Source: Novosphingobium acidiphilum DSM 19966
GTDB lineage: Bacteria > Pseudomonadota > Alphaproteobacteria > Sphingomonadales > Sphingomonadaceae
Direction of reading: 5' to 3'
NCBI RefSeq assembly: GCF_000429005.1
Contig: NZ_AUBA01000013.1
Span: 1-64,000 of the forward strand
Length of the DNA stretch: 64,000 nucleotides
Of this stretch, positions 1-10,300 are shown in pieces. The position numbers and the translations under genes were made by a program. The first letter of the stretch is position 1. Each line of letters opens with the position of its first letter. Under the pieces are notes generated by a model, which did no database searches, was not told where the DNA came from, and saw only the letters and a list, made by a program, of their open reading frames with translations.

Positions 1-274
1 GATCAAAACTGCCAGCGCGGTCGCGCGGCACATCGATCTCGATCTTGCCAGTGGCCGTCGACACCGTTTTGCGCCCGTAGCCATTGCGGGTGTTGTCCGC
101 CTCAGCTTCGTCGCCCAAGTGAAAATCCATCTCGGCGTTTAACGCCCGCTCGGCCAAGGCCTTCTTGAGCGCATTGACCAATTCGCCAGAATTCAGTGCG
201 ACTGCCGCATCGCCGCCGGCCAGCAATTGGTCCAGCAGGTCATCGGGAATCGCAGGGGCTTTGCGTCGTGCCAT
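1..274 (-). CDS. IS256-family transposase, N-terminal part (cut by window edge)
   Basis: The ATG at 274 follows a good ribosome site (AGGAGA) and opens a frame that runs off the left edge, so only about 91 N-terminal residues are visible. The visible protein has the layout of the N-terminus of mutator-type (IS256) transposases: a short basic start (MARRKAPAIPDD), a helical stretch with LKKALAERALNAEMDFHL, then RNGYGRKTV and IEIDVPRDR. The DDE catalytic core lies outside the window. Whether the element is intact cannot be judged. The family assignment rests on recognised motifs, not on a search. Confidence 0.88.
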   Translation of the reverse strand, partial: MARRKAPAIPDDLLDQLLAGGDAAVALNSGELVNALKKALAERALNAEMDFHLGDEAEADNTRNGYGRKTVSTATGKIEIDVPRDRAGSFD

Positions 275-308
275 AAAGGGTCTCCTTTTTACCCATTATG
301 CCACCCCG

Positions 309-331
309 CACACGAAATTCCTGACACTGCC
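309..331 (-). repeat. Probable terminal inverted repeat of the IS256-family element
   Basis: Just upstream of the transposase start, read on the minus strand, the sequence GGCAGTGTCAGGAATTTCGT resembles the terminal repeats of many IS256-family elements. If so, the element ends near 331, about 69 bp from the topA stop codon. The partner repeat and the target duplication lie outside the window, so the exact boundary is an inference. Confidence 0.5.
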
Positions 332-399
332 AAAGTCGCCGGTGCAGGATGCAGCAGCGCTGCCAGCACCCGGTTTAGCGGGGCTGGCGGCGGGGCAAA

Positions 400-3018
400 T
401 CACTCCTGGGTCTTTTTGGCTTTGGCGGGCGTCCTGGCCGTTTTTGCTCTGGCCGACTTTGCCCCGGCCGTCTTTGCCCCGGCCGTCTTTGGTTTGACCG
501 GTGCTTTGGCTGCCGCCGCCTTTTTCGCTGGCGCTTTCTTGCGTCCCTTGGCGGGTGCCGCAGCGGCGCGGGCATCGATCAGCGCGATCGCCTCTTCCAC
601 GGTCAGGCTGTCGCCGGGCTTGTCCTTGGGCAGCGTGGCATTGGTGCTGCCATCGGTGACATAGGCACCATACCGCCCTGCCATCAGCCGGATCTCGCCT
701 CCCGAAACCGGGTGCGGCCCCAGCACTTTCAACGGCTCGGCCGCCTGCCGCGCGCCGCGCCCGCCAGCGCCCGCCGCCGCCTCGGCCAGTTTGACCACGG
801 CGGCGTTCATCCCGGTTTCGAACACGTCGGCCGTGCTGCGCAACCGGCCGTATTTGCCGTCATGCGCCAGATAGGGCCCATAGCGGCCGATCGATGCGGT
901 GATCGGTTTGCCGGTTTCGGGATGCATGCCGATTTCGCGCGGCAAGGACAGCAGTTTCAGCGCCCATTCCAGATCGAGTTCGGCAATATCCTTGGGAATC
1001 GAGGCACGCTTGGCCTCCTTGCCGTCGCCCAGTTGCACATAGGGCCCGAACCGCCCGGTGCGGCGCGTGATCTCCAGCCCCGATGCGGGATCCACACCCA
1101 GCACCGCATCGTCGCTGCCAGCGCCGTCATCGCCATCCTGCCCCTGGGCGAATTTGCGCGTATATTTGCATTCGGGATAGTTCGAGCACGCCACAAACGC
1201 GCCGTAACGGCCGCCGCGCAGGCTCAAGCGCCCGGCGCCGCATTTCGGGCAGATGCGTGGATCGGTGCCGTCGGCGCGCGGGGGGAACAGATAATCGGCC
1301 AGGAACGTGTCCAGCTCGGCGGTCACTTCGCTGGGCTTGCGTTCCATCACTTCGTCGGATTTGGGTTTGAAATCGCGCCAGAATGCAGCCAGCACGTCTT
1401 TCCACACGGCGCGCCCGCCGGACACGTCATCAAGTTCCTCTTCCATGCCGGCGGTGAACTCGTACGCCACATAGCGGTCGAAAAAGCGTTCAAGAAACGC
1501 TGTCAACAAACGCCCGGATTCTTCTGCAAAGAAACGGTTTTTTTCAACCCGCACGTAATTGCGGTCCTTGATCACCTGGATCGTCGCGGCATATGTCGAA
1601 GGGCGCCCGATCCCGAGTTCCTCAAGCCGTTTGACCAGCGAGGCTTCGGCATAGCGTGGCGGCGGCTGGGTGAAGTGCTGCGTGGCATCGACCCCGCGCT
1701 TGGCCGGCAGATCGCCGCTGCGCATCGCGGGCAGCAACGCGCCGTCTTCGTCGTCGGCGTCGGCCTTCTGATCGCGACCTTCTTCATAGACCGCCAGGAA
1801 GCCTGGAAAGCGCACAACCTGGCCGGTGGCGCGCAATTCGTGTTTGCCGGTGCCTTCGCGCAAGGTGACAGTGGTGCGTTCCAGGCTGGCCGAGGCCATC
1901 TGGCTGGCCAGCGCGCGTTTCCAGATCAGCTCGTAAAGCCGCGCCTCGTCGCCCGAACCGTGGTTGCTGCGCGAAAAATCAGTGGGCCGGATTGCTTCAT
2001 GCGCTTCCTGAGCATTCTTGGCCTTGGTCTCGTAAACACGTGGTTTTTCGGGCAAGTAATGCCCGTCATAGCGGTCGGTGATGACCCGGCGCGCATCCGA
2101 AATGGCCGAAGGGTCCATCTGCACCCCGTCGGTGCGCATATAGGTGATCGCGCCTGCTTCATACAGCGTCTGGGCGACGCGCATGGTGTGGCTGGTGGAA
2201 AAGCCCAGCTTGCGCGCGGCTTCCTGTTGCAGGGTTGACGTCGTGAACGGCGGTTGCGGGTTGCGCCGGGTGGGCCGGGTTTCGACCTCTTCCACGCGAA
2301 ATGTTGCCGCCTCGACCGTCGCCTTGGCGCGCATCGCGATGCCTTCTTCGCCCAGCGACAGGCGATCGAGCTTGTCCCCGTCAAACCGCACCAGCCGTGC
2401 GGTAAACGGCGTGCCGCCGTGTTCCAGCCGCGCCACCACCGACCAGTATTCCTGTGCCCGGAATGCCTCGATCTCGCGCTCGCGCTCGACAATCAGGCGC
2501 AGCGCCACCGATTGTACGCGTCCGGCCGATTTGGCGCCGGGCAGCTTGCGCCACAGCACCGGCGACAGCGTAAAGCCGAACAGATAGTCAAGCGCGCGCC
2601 GCGCCATATAGGCATCGATCAGATCCTGGTCGAGCGCGCGCGGCGCCGCCATCGCGGCCAGCACGGTCGGCTTGGTGATCGCGTTGAACGTAACGCGCTG
2701 CACATCCTTGGGCAGCACGCGGCGCTTGGCCAGCAATTCGCGCACGTGCCACGAAATCGCCTCGCCCTCGCGGTCGGGGTCGGTCGCCAGGATCAGACGG
2801 TCGGCACCCTTGGCCGCATCGGTGATCGCCTTGATCCGCGCCGCCTTGTCGCCATACGTCTCCCAATCCATGGCAAAGTCTTCGTCGGGGCGCACCGATC
2901 CGTCCTTGACCGGCAGATCGCGCACATGGCCGTACGAGGCCAGCACCTTGAAGCCCGGGCCCAGATACTTCTCGATGGTCTTGGCCTTGGCCGGAGATTC
3001 TACGATGACAAGTTGCAT
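400..3018 (-). CDS. topA: DNA topoisomerase I
   Basis: Type IA topoisomerase that relaxes negative supercoils through a 5'-phosphotyrosine intermediate. The 872-residue protein starts at MQLVIVESPAKAKT (ATG 3018); the open frame extends further upstream but without family similarity. The TOPRIM domain occupies about residues 1-115 with the metal-binding DPDREGEA near residue 80. The catalytic tyrosine is about residue 293 in ITYMRTDG. One four-cysteine zinc finger (CPKCG...CSNYPEC) lies near residues 610-640, followed by further topoisomerase C-terminal repeats. The last 55 or so residues are a Lys/Ala-rich, histone-like tail with short tandem repeats. It lies just downstream of dprA on the same strand. 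Confidence 0.97.
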   Translation of the reverse strand: MQLVIVESPAKAKTIEKYLGPGFKVLASYGHVRDLPVKDGSVRPDEDFAMDWETYGDKAARIKAITDAAKGADRLILATDPDREGEAISWHVRELLAKRRVLPKDVQRVTFNAITKPTVLAAMAAPRALDQDLIDAYMARRALDYLFGFTLSPVLWRKLPGAKSAGRVQSVALRLIVEREREIEAFRAQEYWSVVARLEHGGTPFTARLVRFDGDKLDRLSLGEEGIAMRAKATVEAATFRVEEVETRPTRRNPQPPFTTSTLQQEAARKLGFSTSHTMRVAQTLYEAGAITYMRTDGVQMDPSAISDARRVITDRYDGHYLPEKPRVYETKAKNAQEAHEAIRPTDFSRSNHGSGDEARLYELIWKRALASQMASASLERTTVTLREGTGKHELRATGQVVRFPGFLAVYEEGRDQKADADDEDGALLPAMRSGDLPAKRGVDATQHFTQPPPRYAEASLVKRLEELGIGRPSTYAATIQVIKDRNYVRVEKNRFFAEESGRLLTAFLERFFDRYVAYEFTAGMEEELDDVSGGRAVWKDVLAAFWRDFKPKSDEVMERKPSEVTAELDTFLADYLFPPRADGTDPRICPKCGAGRLSLRGGRYGAFVACSNYPECKYTRKFAQGQDGDDGAGSDDAVLGVDPASGLEITRRTGRFGPYVQLGDGKEAKRASIPKDIAELDLEWALKLLSLPREIGMHPETGKPITASIGRYGPYLAHDGKYGRLRSTADVFETGMNAAVVKLAEAAAGAGGRGARQAAEPLKVLGPHPVSGGEIRLMAGRYGAYVTDGSTNATLPKDKPGDSLTVEEAIALIDARAAAAPAKGRKKAPAKKAAAAKAPVKPKTAGAKTAGAKSARAKTARTPAKAKKTQE
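457..486. repeat. 15-bp tandem repeat in the topA 3' end
   Basis: CTTTGCCCCGGCCGT occurs twice head to tail (457-471 and 472-486). A degenerate third copy precedes it and the start of another follows. It encodes part of the Thr-Ala-Gly-Ala-Lys repeats of the basic TopA tail. Confidence 0.85.
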
Positions 3019-3107
3019 GGACTTACCAGATTTCCTTGGTGTGAAAGCGGCTTGCGCGACTTTCTCTCGTGTACACGCGCGAGGGTGGGCAATCCGATGC
3101 CCTGTCG

Positions 3108-4238
3108 TCAAGCGTTTGAGTTCAGGCTGACCCGTCCGCCTGCGTGGCGCAGCAGACGTCCGGCCAGTTCCAGATCGAGCAACGCATCCTGCACCGGGCC
3201 GGGCGCACCGCCGCTTTGCCGGATCAGTTCATCCACGCCAACCGGCGCCGTCCCCAGAAGCGTGGCGACAATCGCGACAAGATCGGTGGCAGCAGCAGCA
3301 TCGTCGGTAACGGCCGCATAGTCAGGCACGCCGGTTTCACGAAACGTCGATCGCGCGGTGCCGGCAAAAGTATCGACCAGTTCGGCGATGTCATCGGCGC
3401 TTTGCACCAGGATCGCGCCATCGCGGATCAGGCTGTTGCAGCCGTGCGCACGCGCATCGAGCGGCGATCCGGGCACCGCCATCACCTCGCGCCCGAATTC
3501 GCCTGCCAGCCGCGCGGTGATCAGTGATCCTGATTTTGGCGCTGCCTCGACCACCACGGTGCCGGCGGCCAAGCCGGCGATAATCCGGTTGCGCGTGGGG
3601 AAATGACGGGCTTGCGGCTCGGTTCCAGGCGGCATCTCGGCAACCAGCAGGCCTTCATGCGCGATGCGTTCCTGCAATTCGGCGTGTTCGGGCGGATAGA
3701 CCACATCGATCCCGCCCGCGATCACGCCGATGGTGCCGCCATCGGGATGCTGTGCGCTCAGCGCGCCGATATGCGCTGCCGCATCGATCCCGCGGGCCAG
3801 GCCCGAGATCACCGCAAAACCGCGCGCAGCCAGGCCCGCACCAAAATCGCGCGCCAGGCGCACCGCGCCTGCCGAAGCATTGCGCGCACCCACCAGCGCC
3901 ACGCCGGGCTGATCAAACAGCGCCAGATTGCCGCGCACGGTGATCACCGGCGGGGGCTGGTCGATTGCCAGCAGCGCCAACGGATAATCGGCTTCATCGT
4001 GGAACACATGGCGCGCGCCGGACCGCGCGGCGCCTGCAAATTCGGCCTCGATCGCTTCGGCCGGCGCCATGCGATAGGCGGCACCCCCACGCGCCGCAAG
4101 CTCGGGCAAAGCCGGCAGCGCAGCCCGTGCGCTGCCAAACCGGGTGATAAGGCGATGGAACGTGGCCGGCCCGACATGGGGCGAACGCAACAGGCGCAGC
4201 CGTGCAAATCGTTCTGCATCGTCCATCGCCACGGTCAT
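3108..4238 (-). CDS. dprA: DNA-processing protein DprA
   Basis: Single-stranded DNA-binding protein that loads RecA during natural transformation; in many non-competent species its role is unclear. It has 376 residues. The chosen ATG at 4238 overlaps the plsY stop codon (ATGA). A short helical N-terminal region contains GPATFHRLITRFG. The Rossmann-like DprA core holds VALVGARNASAG, SGLARGIDAAAH and GVIAGGIDVVYP. A C-terminal winged-helix-like segment (PVGVDELIRQSGG) completes the family architecture. It is translationally coupled to plsY upstream and is followed by topA 89 bp downstream. Confidence 0.95.
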   Translation of the reverse strand: MTVAMDDAERFARLRLLRSPHVGPATFHRLITRFGSARAALPALPELAARGGAAYRMAPAEAIEAEFAGAARSGARHVFHDEADYPLALLAIDQPPPVITVRGNLALFDQPGVALVGARNASAGAVRLARDFGAGLAARGFAVISGLARGIDAAAHIGALSAQHPDGGTIGVIAGGIDVVYPPEHAELQERIAHEGLLVAEMPPGTEPQARHFPTRNRIIAGLAAGTVVVEAAPKSGSLITARLAGEFGREVMAVPGSPLDARAHGCNSLIRDGAILVQSADDIAELVDTFAGTARSTFRETGVPDYAAVTDDAAAATDLVAIVATLLGTAPVGVDELIRQSGGAPGPVQDALLDLELAGRLLRHAGGRVSLNSNA

Positions 4239-4834
4239 TTGCGCCGGCCGACGCGGGGCTCGGTTCCCGCGCGCAACCGGGCAATATTGGCCTTGTGCAG
4301 CCACACCACCAGCAATGCCAGCGGCGCCAGCACCTGGGCATAGGCGGTATCGCCCAATGCCAGCGCCGCAATCGGCGCCGCAACCGCCGCACCCATGCCC
4401 CCGACCGACGAAATGCGCGTGGCAAAGAACAGCACAAGCCACGTACCGGCGCAGCACAGCCCGATCGGCCAGGCCAGGCCCAGCGACACGCCGAGCATCG
4501 TGGCCACGCCCTTGCCGCCGCGAAACCGCAACCACACCGGATAACAATGGCCGATTACCGCGCCCGCCGCCGCCGCCGTTTCCGAACCGGGCCACAAAAG
4601 CCGCGCCAGGCACACCGCTGCTGCACCTTTGCCCAGGTCACACAGCAACGTTGCCGCGGCCAGCCCCTTGCGCCCGGTGCGCAGCACATTGGTTGCGCCG
4701 ATATTGCCCGAGCCCACGCTGCGCAGATCCCCCGCACCGCCGATCCGCGCCAGGATCAGACCGAACGGGACTGAGCCCAACAGATAGCCAAGGGCAGCGG
4801 CAGACAATGCCAGACGCAACGCGACGCCAATCAT
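4235..4834 (-). CDS. plsY: Glycerol-3-phosphate acyltransferase PlsY
   Basis: Integral membrane enzyme that transfers acyl groups from acyl phosphate to sn-glycerol 3-phosphate, the first step of phospholipid synthesis. The 199-residue length is typical. The three conserved motifs are visible: GSGNIGATNVLR, the glycine-rich RFRGGKGVAT, and HKANIARL near the C-terminus. Several hydrophobic segments fit the multi-pass topology. The gene starts 75 bp from the divergent murI, and its stop overlaps the start of dprA. Confidence 0.96.
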   Translation of the reverse strand: MIGVALRLALSAAALGYLLGSVPFGLILARIGGAGDLRSVGSGNIGATNVLRTGRKGLAAATLLCDLGKGAAAVCLARLLWPGSETAAAAGAVIGHCYPVWLRFRGGKGVATMLGVSLGLAWPIGLCCAGTWLVLFFATRISSVGGMGAAVAAPIAALALGDTAYAQVLAPLALLVVWLHKANIARLRAGTEPRVGRRK

Positions 4835-4909
4835 GCAAAGGGGGCCTTTCAGAACAAACGCGACGCGGCTCTAGATGTTTTTGGCGCAAGCCGCCATAGC
4901 GTGACCCGC

Positions 4910-5710
4910 ATGACCGACGATCCAACCGCACCCATTTTGATGTTTGATTCAGGCGTGGGCGGCCTGTCGGTGCTCAACGCGATGCGCCATGTGCTGCCAC
5001 AGGCGCCGGTGATCTATGTCGCCGACAACGCCGGCCTGCCCTATGGCCAGAAAACCGAAGCGGAAATTGCCGCGCGGGTTTCGGGCCTGTTGGGACGGTT
5101 GACCGAACGGCTGCACCCGCGCCTGGTCTGCATTGCCTGCAACACCGCCTCGACCATCGCGCTGACGGCCGTGCGCGACGTTCTCGAGGTGCCGATCGTG
5201 GGCACGGTGCCCGCAATCAAGCCGGCTGCGGCGATGACGCAGACCGGGGTGATCGGCCTGCTTGGCACCGAAGCGACGATCCGCCAGGGCTATGTCGACC
5301 GGCTGGAGGTGCAATTTGCCACCGGCAAAATCCTGTTGCGCCACGGCGCCCCCGAACTGGTGGCCGCGGCAGAGGCTCAACTGCGCGGGGAAGCGGTCGA
5401 TCCCGCGGTGTTTGCGCGCGCCGCGCTGGCGCTGCGCAGCATGCCCGGTGGCGACAGGATCGATACGGTGGTGCTGGCCTGCACCCATTTCCCGTTGATC
5501 GCCGGGCAGTTGGGCGCCGCATTCGGCCCTGGGGTGCGTTTTATCGACGGAGCCGACGGGATTGCCCGGCGCATCGTGCACCTGACGCAAGGGCAGGCAT
5601 TCGACCGGCGCGAAGCCGATCTGGCGCTGTTTACGCGCAACGATCCGGGGCTGGCCGAACTTTATCCTGCGCTGCGTGCATCCGGACTGGCGCGTTTCAA
5701 CGTATTTTGA
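4910..5710 (+). CDS. murI: Glutamate racemase
   Basis: Cofactor-independent racemase that makes D-glutamate for peptidoglycan. The protein is about 266 residues from ATG 4910. An in-frame GTG at 4901 is an alternative, and neither has a clear ribosome site. The glycine motif FDSGVGGLSVL is at the N-terminus. The two catalytic cysteines are in CIACNTAST and VLACTHFP. It is transcribed divergently from plsY and precedes hemA on the same strand. Confidence 0.95.
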   Translation: MTDDPTAPILMFDSGVGGLSVLNAMRHVLPQAPVIYVADNAGLPYGQKTEAEIAARVSGLLGRLTERLHPRLVCIACNTASTIALTAVRDVLEVPIVGTVPAIKPAAAMTQTGVIGLLGTEATIRQGYVDRLEVQFATGKILLRHGAPELVAAAEAQLRGEAVDPAVFARAALALRSMPGGDRIDTVVLACTHFPLIAGQLGAAFGPGVRFIDGADGIARRIVHLTQGQAFDRREADLALFTRNDPGLAELYPALRASGLARFNVF

Positions 5711-5877
5711 TCCAGGTCAGTCCTGTGCAGATGCCAATCGCCTATGCCCCAAATCCAGTTGGCAAATGGTCATGATCGGGATTAAGGCGCATGCACAGCC
5801 TGCAGGGCAAGGTCGATTGCTGGGCAAAACGGACCGCCGGGGGCATGCAATGCCTCCCGAAGGAAAAGGAGCGGCGG

Positions 5878-7098
5878 GTGAATTACGAGCAGGTATTCGA
5901 TTCTGCGATTGATCGGCTTCATTCCGAAGGCCGCTATCGCGTGTTCATCGACATCCTGCGCAACAAGGGCGCTTATCCCAACGCGCGCTGCTTTGCCGGG
6001 CACAACGGGCCCAAGCCGATCACGGTGTGGTGTTCGAACGATTATCTGGCAATGGGTCAGCACCCCAAGGTGATCGCCGCGATGGAAGAGGCGCTGCACG
6101 ATGTCGGCGCCGGTTCGGGCGGCACACGCAACATCGGCGGCAACACGCATTACCACATCGATCTTGAAACCGAACTGGCCGATCTGCACGACAAGGAAGC
6201 GGCGCTGCTGTTTACCTCGGGCTATGTGTCCAACGATGCGACGCTGTCGACGCTGGCCAAAGTCCTGCCGGGCTGCGTGATCTTTTCCGATGAACTGAAC
6301 CATGCCTCGATGATCGCCGGCATCCGCAATTCGGGCGCCGAAAAGCGGGTGTTCCGTCACAATGATGTCGACCACCTGGAACAGCTGCTGGCCGAAACCG
6401 ATCCTGCGTGCCCAAAACTGATCGCGTTTGAAAGCGTCTATTCGATGGATGCCGACATCGCACCGATCCATGCGATCTGTGACCTGGCGGAAAAGTACAA
6501 TGCGCTGACCTATATCGACGAGGTGCACGCGGTCGGCATGTATGGCGCGCGCGGTGGCGGCATTTCCGAACGCGATGACGCTGCGCACCGCATCGACATC
6601 ATCGAAGGCACGCTGGGCAAGGCCTTTGGCGTGATGGGCGGCTATATCGCGGCCGATCGCCGGATCATCGATGTGATCCGGTCCTATGCTCCGGGCTTCA
6701 TCTTCACCACGTCCCTGTCGCCGGTGCTGGTGGCAGGCGTGCTGGCAGCGGTGCGCCATCTCAAGGCATCGAGCATTGAGCGCGAGGCACAAGGCCAGGC
6801 CGCAGCCCTGCTCAAGACGCTGTTTGCCGATGCGGGGCTGCCGGTGATGCCGTCGACCACGCATATTGTCCCGTTGATGGTGGGCGATCCGGTGCGCGCC
6901 AAGAAAGTCAGCGACATCCTGCTGGCCGAATATGGCGTCTATGTGCAACCGATCAATTTTCCGACCGTGCCGCGCGGCACCGAACGGCTGCGTTTTACCC
7001 CCGGGCCGCAGCATACTCCCGCGATGATGACCGAACTGACCGGCGCGCTTGTCGAAATCTGGCAGCGGCTCGACCTGGAGCGCCGCAAGGCCGCCTGA
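5878..7098 (+). CDS. hemA: 5-aminolevulinate synthase
   Basis: PLP enzyme that condenses glycine and succinyl-CoA to 5-aminolevulinate, the first step of the C4 haem pathway used by alphaproteobacteria. The frame is open from 5791, but the GTG at 5878 has a strong ribosome site (AAGGAAAAGGAG). It gives a 406-residue protein starting VNYEQVFDSAIDRL, the usual family length. Motifs seen are NDYLAMGQHP, the glycine-rich GSGGTRNIGG, DEVHAVGMYG, and the PLP lysine in EGTLGKAFGV. It stands alone between murI and the TonB receptor. Confidence 0.96.
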   Translation: MNYEQVFDSAIDRLHSEGRYRVFIDILRNKGAYPNARCFAGHNGPKPITVWCSNDYLAMGQHPKVIAAMEEALHDVGAGSGGTRNIGGNTHYHIDLETELADLHDKEAALLFTSGYVSNDATLSTLAKVLPGCVIFSDELNHASMIAGIRNSGAEKRVFRHNDVDHLEQLLAETDPACPKLIAFESVYSMDADIAPIHAICDLAEKYNALTYIDEVHAVGMYGARGGGISERDDAAHRIDIIEGTLGKAFGVMGGYIAADRRIIDVIRSYAPGFIFTTSLSPVLVAGVLAAVRHLKASSIEREAQGQAAALLKTLFADAGLPVMPSTTHIVPLMVGDPVRAKKVSDILLAEYGVYVQPINFPTVPRGTERLRFTPGPQHTPAMMTELTGALVEIWQRLDLERRKAA

Positions 7099-7393
7099 TT
7101 ATCCTTACCGCCGGATACGCAACGCGCGTCGGATCATGCTGATTCGGCCCGCGTTTTTGCGTGGGCGTGGCGAACGGCAGATAAGGGAAACTACGTGATA
7201 TAAATGCAACATTTGCGACAAATTTGCGCATTTGCAAACGATTTACAGGATCAACACTCACGGTTTTCCGCGACCTCGTGCCCGCATGGGCAATTTGGTT
7301 ACAAACTTAACCATTGCGTGATCGCGTAATCCCATGATTTGTAGCGCCAAGGCCAAGAATCGGACCACCGCGACACTCATGGGGAAATCAAAA
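7099..7393. other. Intergenic leader upstream of the TonB-dependent receptor
   Basis: This 295-bp gap has lower GC than its surroundings. It holds three ATTTGC repeats at 7211, 7222 and 7230 with irregular spacing. No riboswitch, RNA gene or clear terminator was recognised. It probably contains the promoter of the receptor gene. Confidence 0.4.
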
Positions 7394-10300
7394 ATGCGTT
7401 CAAAGTCTGCCCTGCGCCGGACTGCGTGCCTCACGTCCACCGCGCTTGCCATTACACTATTCAGTGCCGGGACCGCCTTTGCGCAAGCAACGCCCGATGT
7501 TACGACGCCGACCAAGCAGGCCAAGGATGACGTAATCATCATTACTGGTACGCGTACGTCTACAAAAGTGGCAGATCAGCCCGTGCAGACGATCAGCGGC
7601 GAAACCATCAACGACTTGGGCTATACCAACGTCGGGCAGGCTCTGACGTCGTTGCCGGTGTTCGGTATTCCCGCAAACAGTCCGATCGGCGGGCAAGGGT
7701 CGTTTGGCGCCGGTCAGACATTTCTTAACCTTTACAACCTTGGTTCGCAGCGCACGCTGACGCTCGTCAACGGCAACCGGTTTGTCGGCGGCGCCACCTC
7801 GTCGCTGTTCGGTGCGTCGGTCGGATCGCCGGTGGACGTCAGCGCAATCTCGCCCAGCCTGCTTCAGGGCGTCGATATCGTGTCGGTCGGCGGCGCGCCG
7901 ATCTATGGTGCCGATGCGATCGCGGGCACCGTCAACTTCATTCTGAAGCGCAATTATGATGGCATCGAATTGCGCGGCTCCGACGGCATTTCCGAACAGG
8001 GCGATGCGCGCGACTACAACGTGTCGTTGTTGGTCGGGCACAATTTCGCCGGTGGGCGCGGCAACATCACGCTGAACATCTATTACGACCACCAGGACGG
8101 TCTGACCACCGCGCAACGCTATGCGACCGGCAGCAACACACCGTTCTATGACCTGCCGACCGGGGCGTCGCCCTATCAAAACGTGGCCTATACCCAGGGT
8201 GGCCTGCGTTATGACGGGTTCCCCAACACGGGCATCCCCATGGTTGCCGATTCCACCCCCTACTACGGCGGGCCGACCGGCGCGGGTGTCACCAATGCCG
8301 GCGGACAGGGATTGTATTTCAACCCGCAAGGGCACCTGGTGCCTTTCGTCAACGGCACATTCACCGGCACGGGCTTTACCGAAGCCGGCGGCAGCGGTTT
8401 CCCGATCGGCAACTTTGGCAACCTGCTGGCGCAGAGCAACCGCATCCAGGGCACCTTGCTTGGCCATTACGATGTCAGCGATCACTTGCGCGTGCACGGC
8501 GAATTGTGGTGGGGCCGCGATACTGCCACCAACCTGGCCGCGCAGCCTTATTACAGCACGGGCCTGTTCGGTCCGGCAGGAACCCCCAACGGCAACCTGA
8601 TCCTGAACACCGCCAACCCGTTTCTCAGTGCCGCAGACCGCGCCACGCTGCAATCGGCGCTTGGCACCCCCGGCGTCGACGGAACGTTCTATCTGGCGCG
8701 CGCGAACACCGACCTTTACACCGGGGCCTTCACCTCGACCGGGTATCTGGTGCGCGGCGTCGGCGGGATCGATGGCGACTTCATGATCGGCACCCACTCG
8801 CTGAAATGGGATGCCACCATCAACTATGGCCAGTCAAACACGCTGACCAGCCAACCCAATCTGGTCACGCAGAATTTCTTCAATGCGCTCAACGCCGTCG
8901 CCGGGCCCAACGGGCCCCAGTGCGCGCCGGGCTATACCAATGCCGCGATCGCCACGGGCAGCAGCACATGCGCCCCGCTCAACATTTTCGGCATCAACAA
9001 TGAAAGCGCGGCTGCGCTGGCGTATGTGACAGCCAATGCGCAGACGCACCAGTCCAACTCGCAGCTTGATTTTGTCGCATCGCTGCATGGCGATATCGTT
9101 CACCTGCCCGCCGGCGACGTCAAATTCGCACTGGGTGGAGAAGTGCGGCGCGAAAGCGAAAAGTTTGATCCGGGCGCGTTCTACCTGGGACAGCTGCAAC
9201 CCGATGGCACGTATGCGCAGTACGGCAATTCGATCCCGATCACGCCGGTGAACGGATCATATCACACGCATGAAGGGTTTGGCGAACTGACCGTGCCGCT
9301 GCTGGGACCCGACCAGCATATTCCACTGGTTCATGATCTGACATTCCACGGCGCCGGACGCTATACCGACAACAACCTCAATGGTGGTTTCTGGTCCTAT
9401 ACGGCCGGTGGCACCTATTCGCCGGTGTCAGGCCTGACCATCCGTGGCAACCTGACCCGATCGTTCCGTGAACCCGCGGTAACCGAGGCCTTTGCGCCCA
9501 AGGGATCGGTGTTTGAAACCGGCTCTGACCCGTGCGACAAGCGCAACGTGGGCAGTGGCCCGAACCCGGCAGTGCGCGCCGCCAACTGCGCCGCGGCGGG
9601 GATCGACACAACGACATTTGTGTCGAACATTGACGCCTTCACGATCGAAGGCAGCTCGAGCGGCAACCAGCACCTGCAGAACGAATATGCAAAAAGCTGG
9701 ACCGTCGGTGCACAGGCGACACCAGGTTTCATTCCGGGCCTGAGACTTACCGCCGACTATGTCAGCATCTCGATCTCCAACGAGATCAGCCAGCCCGGCA
9801 TTACGGCTGAAATGAATGGTTGCTACGATTCCAGCAATTATCCCAACAGCCCCTATTGCAGCACGTTTACGCGCAGTGCTTCGGGCCAGATCAACAATTT
9901 CACTGACAACTATACCAATATCAACGTGGAATCATTTCGCGCCCTGCAGGCGGGTCTGGATTACAATCTGCCGCTCAGCCGCGTGGGCCTGCCTTCGTCA
10001 GCGGGCGCAGTGTTGATCAACGCAACCTATCTGCACACGTATCGGCATTACACCAGCCTTGGCCTGGTGCTGGGTGACGTCGGCGATCCGGTCGACTCGG
10101 CCAATGCCAACCTGCACTGGCTGACCAAGAACTTCGACTGGTTGTGGAGCTTTATCTATTACGGCCCCACGCTGATCAACCCGGCGTCGCCGGCCGGGAC
10201 CTATGAATATCCGCGGATCAGCCCATACCTGATGGTCAACAGCTCGGTGGGGATCAAGGTCAACGAACACTTCGACTTGCGCCTGAACGTCAACAACGTG

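Larger units (their letters stand above)
1..331 (-). mobile_element. IS256-family insertion sequence (one end only)
   Basis: The region joins the transposase 5' end and its putative terminal repeat. The rest of the element lies left of the window. Its transposase is on the same strand as topA and downstream of it. Transcription of topA would therefore run into the element, because no clear terminator separates them. Confidence 0.7.
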
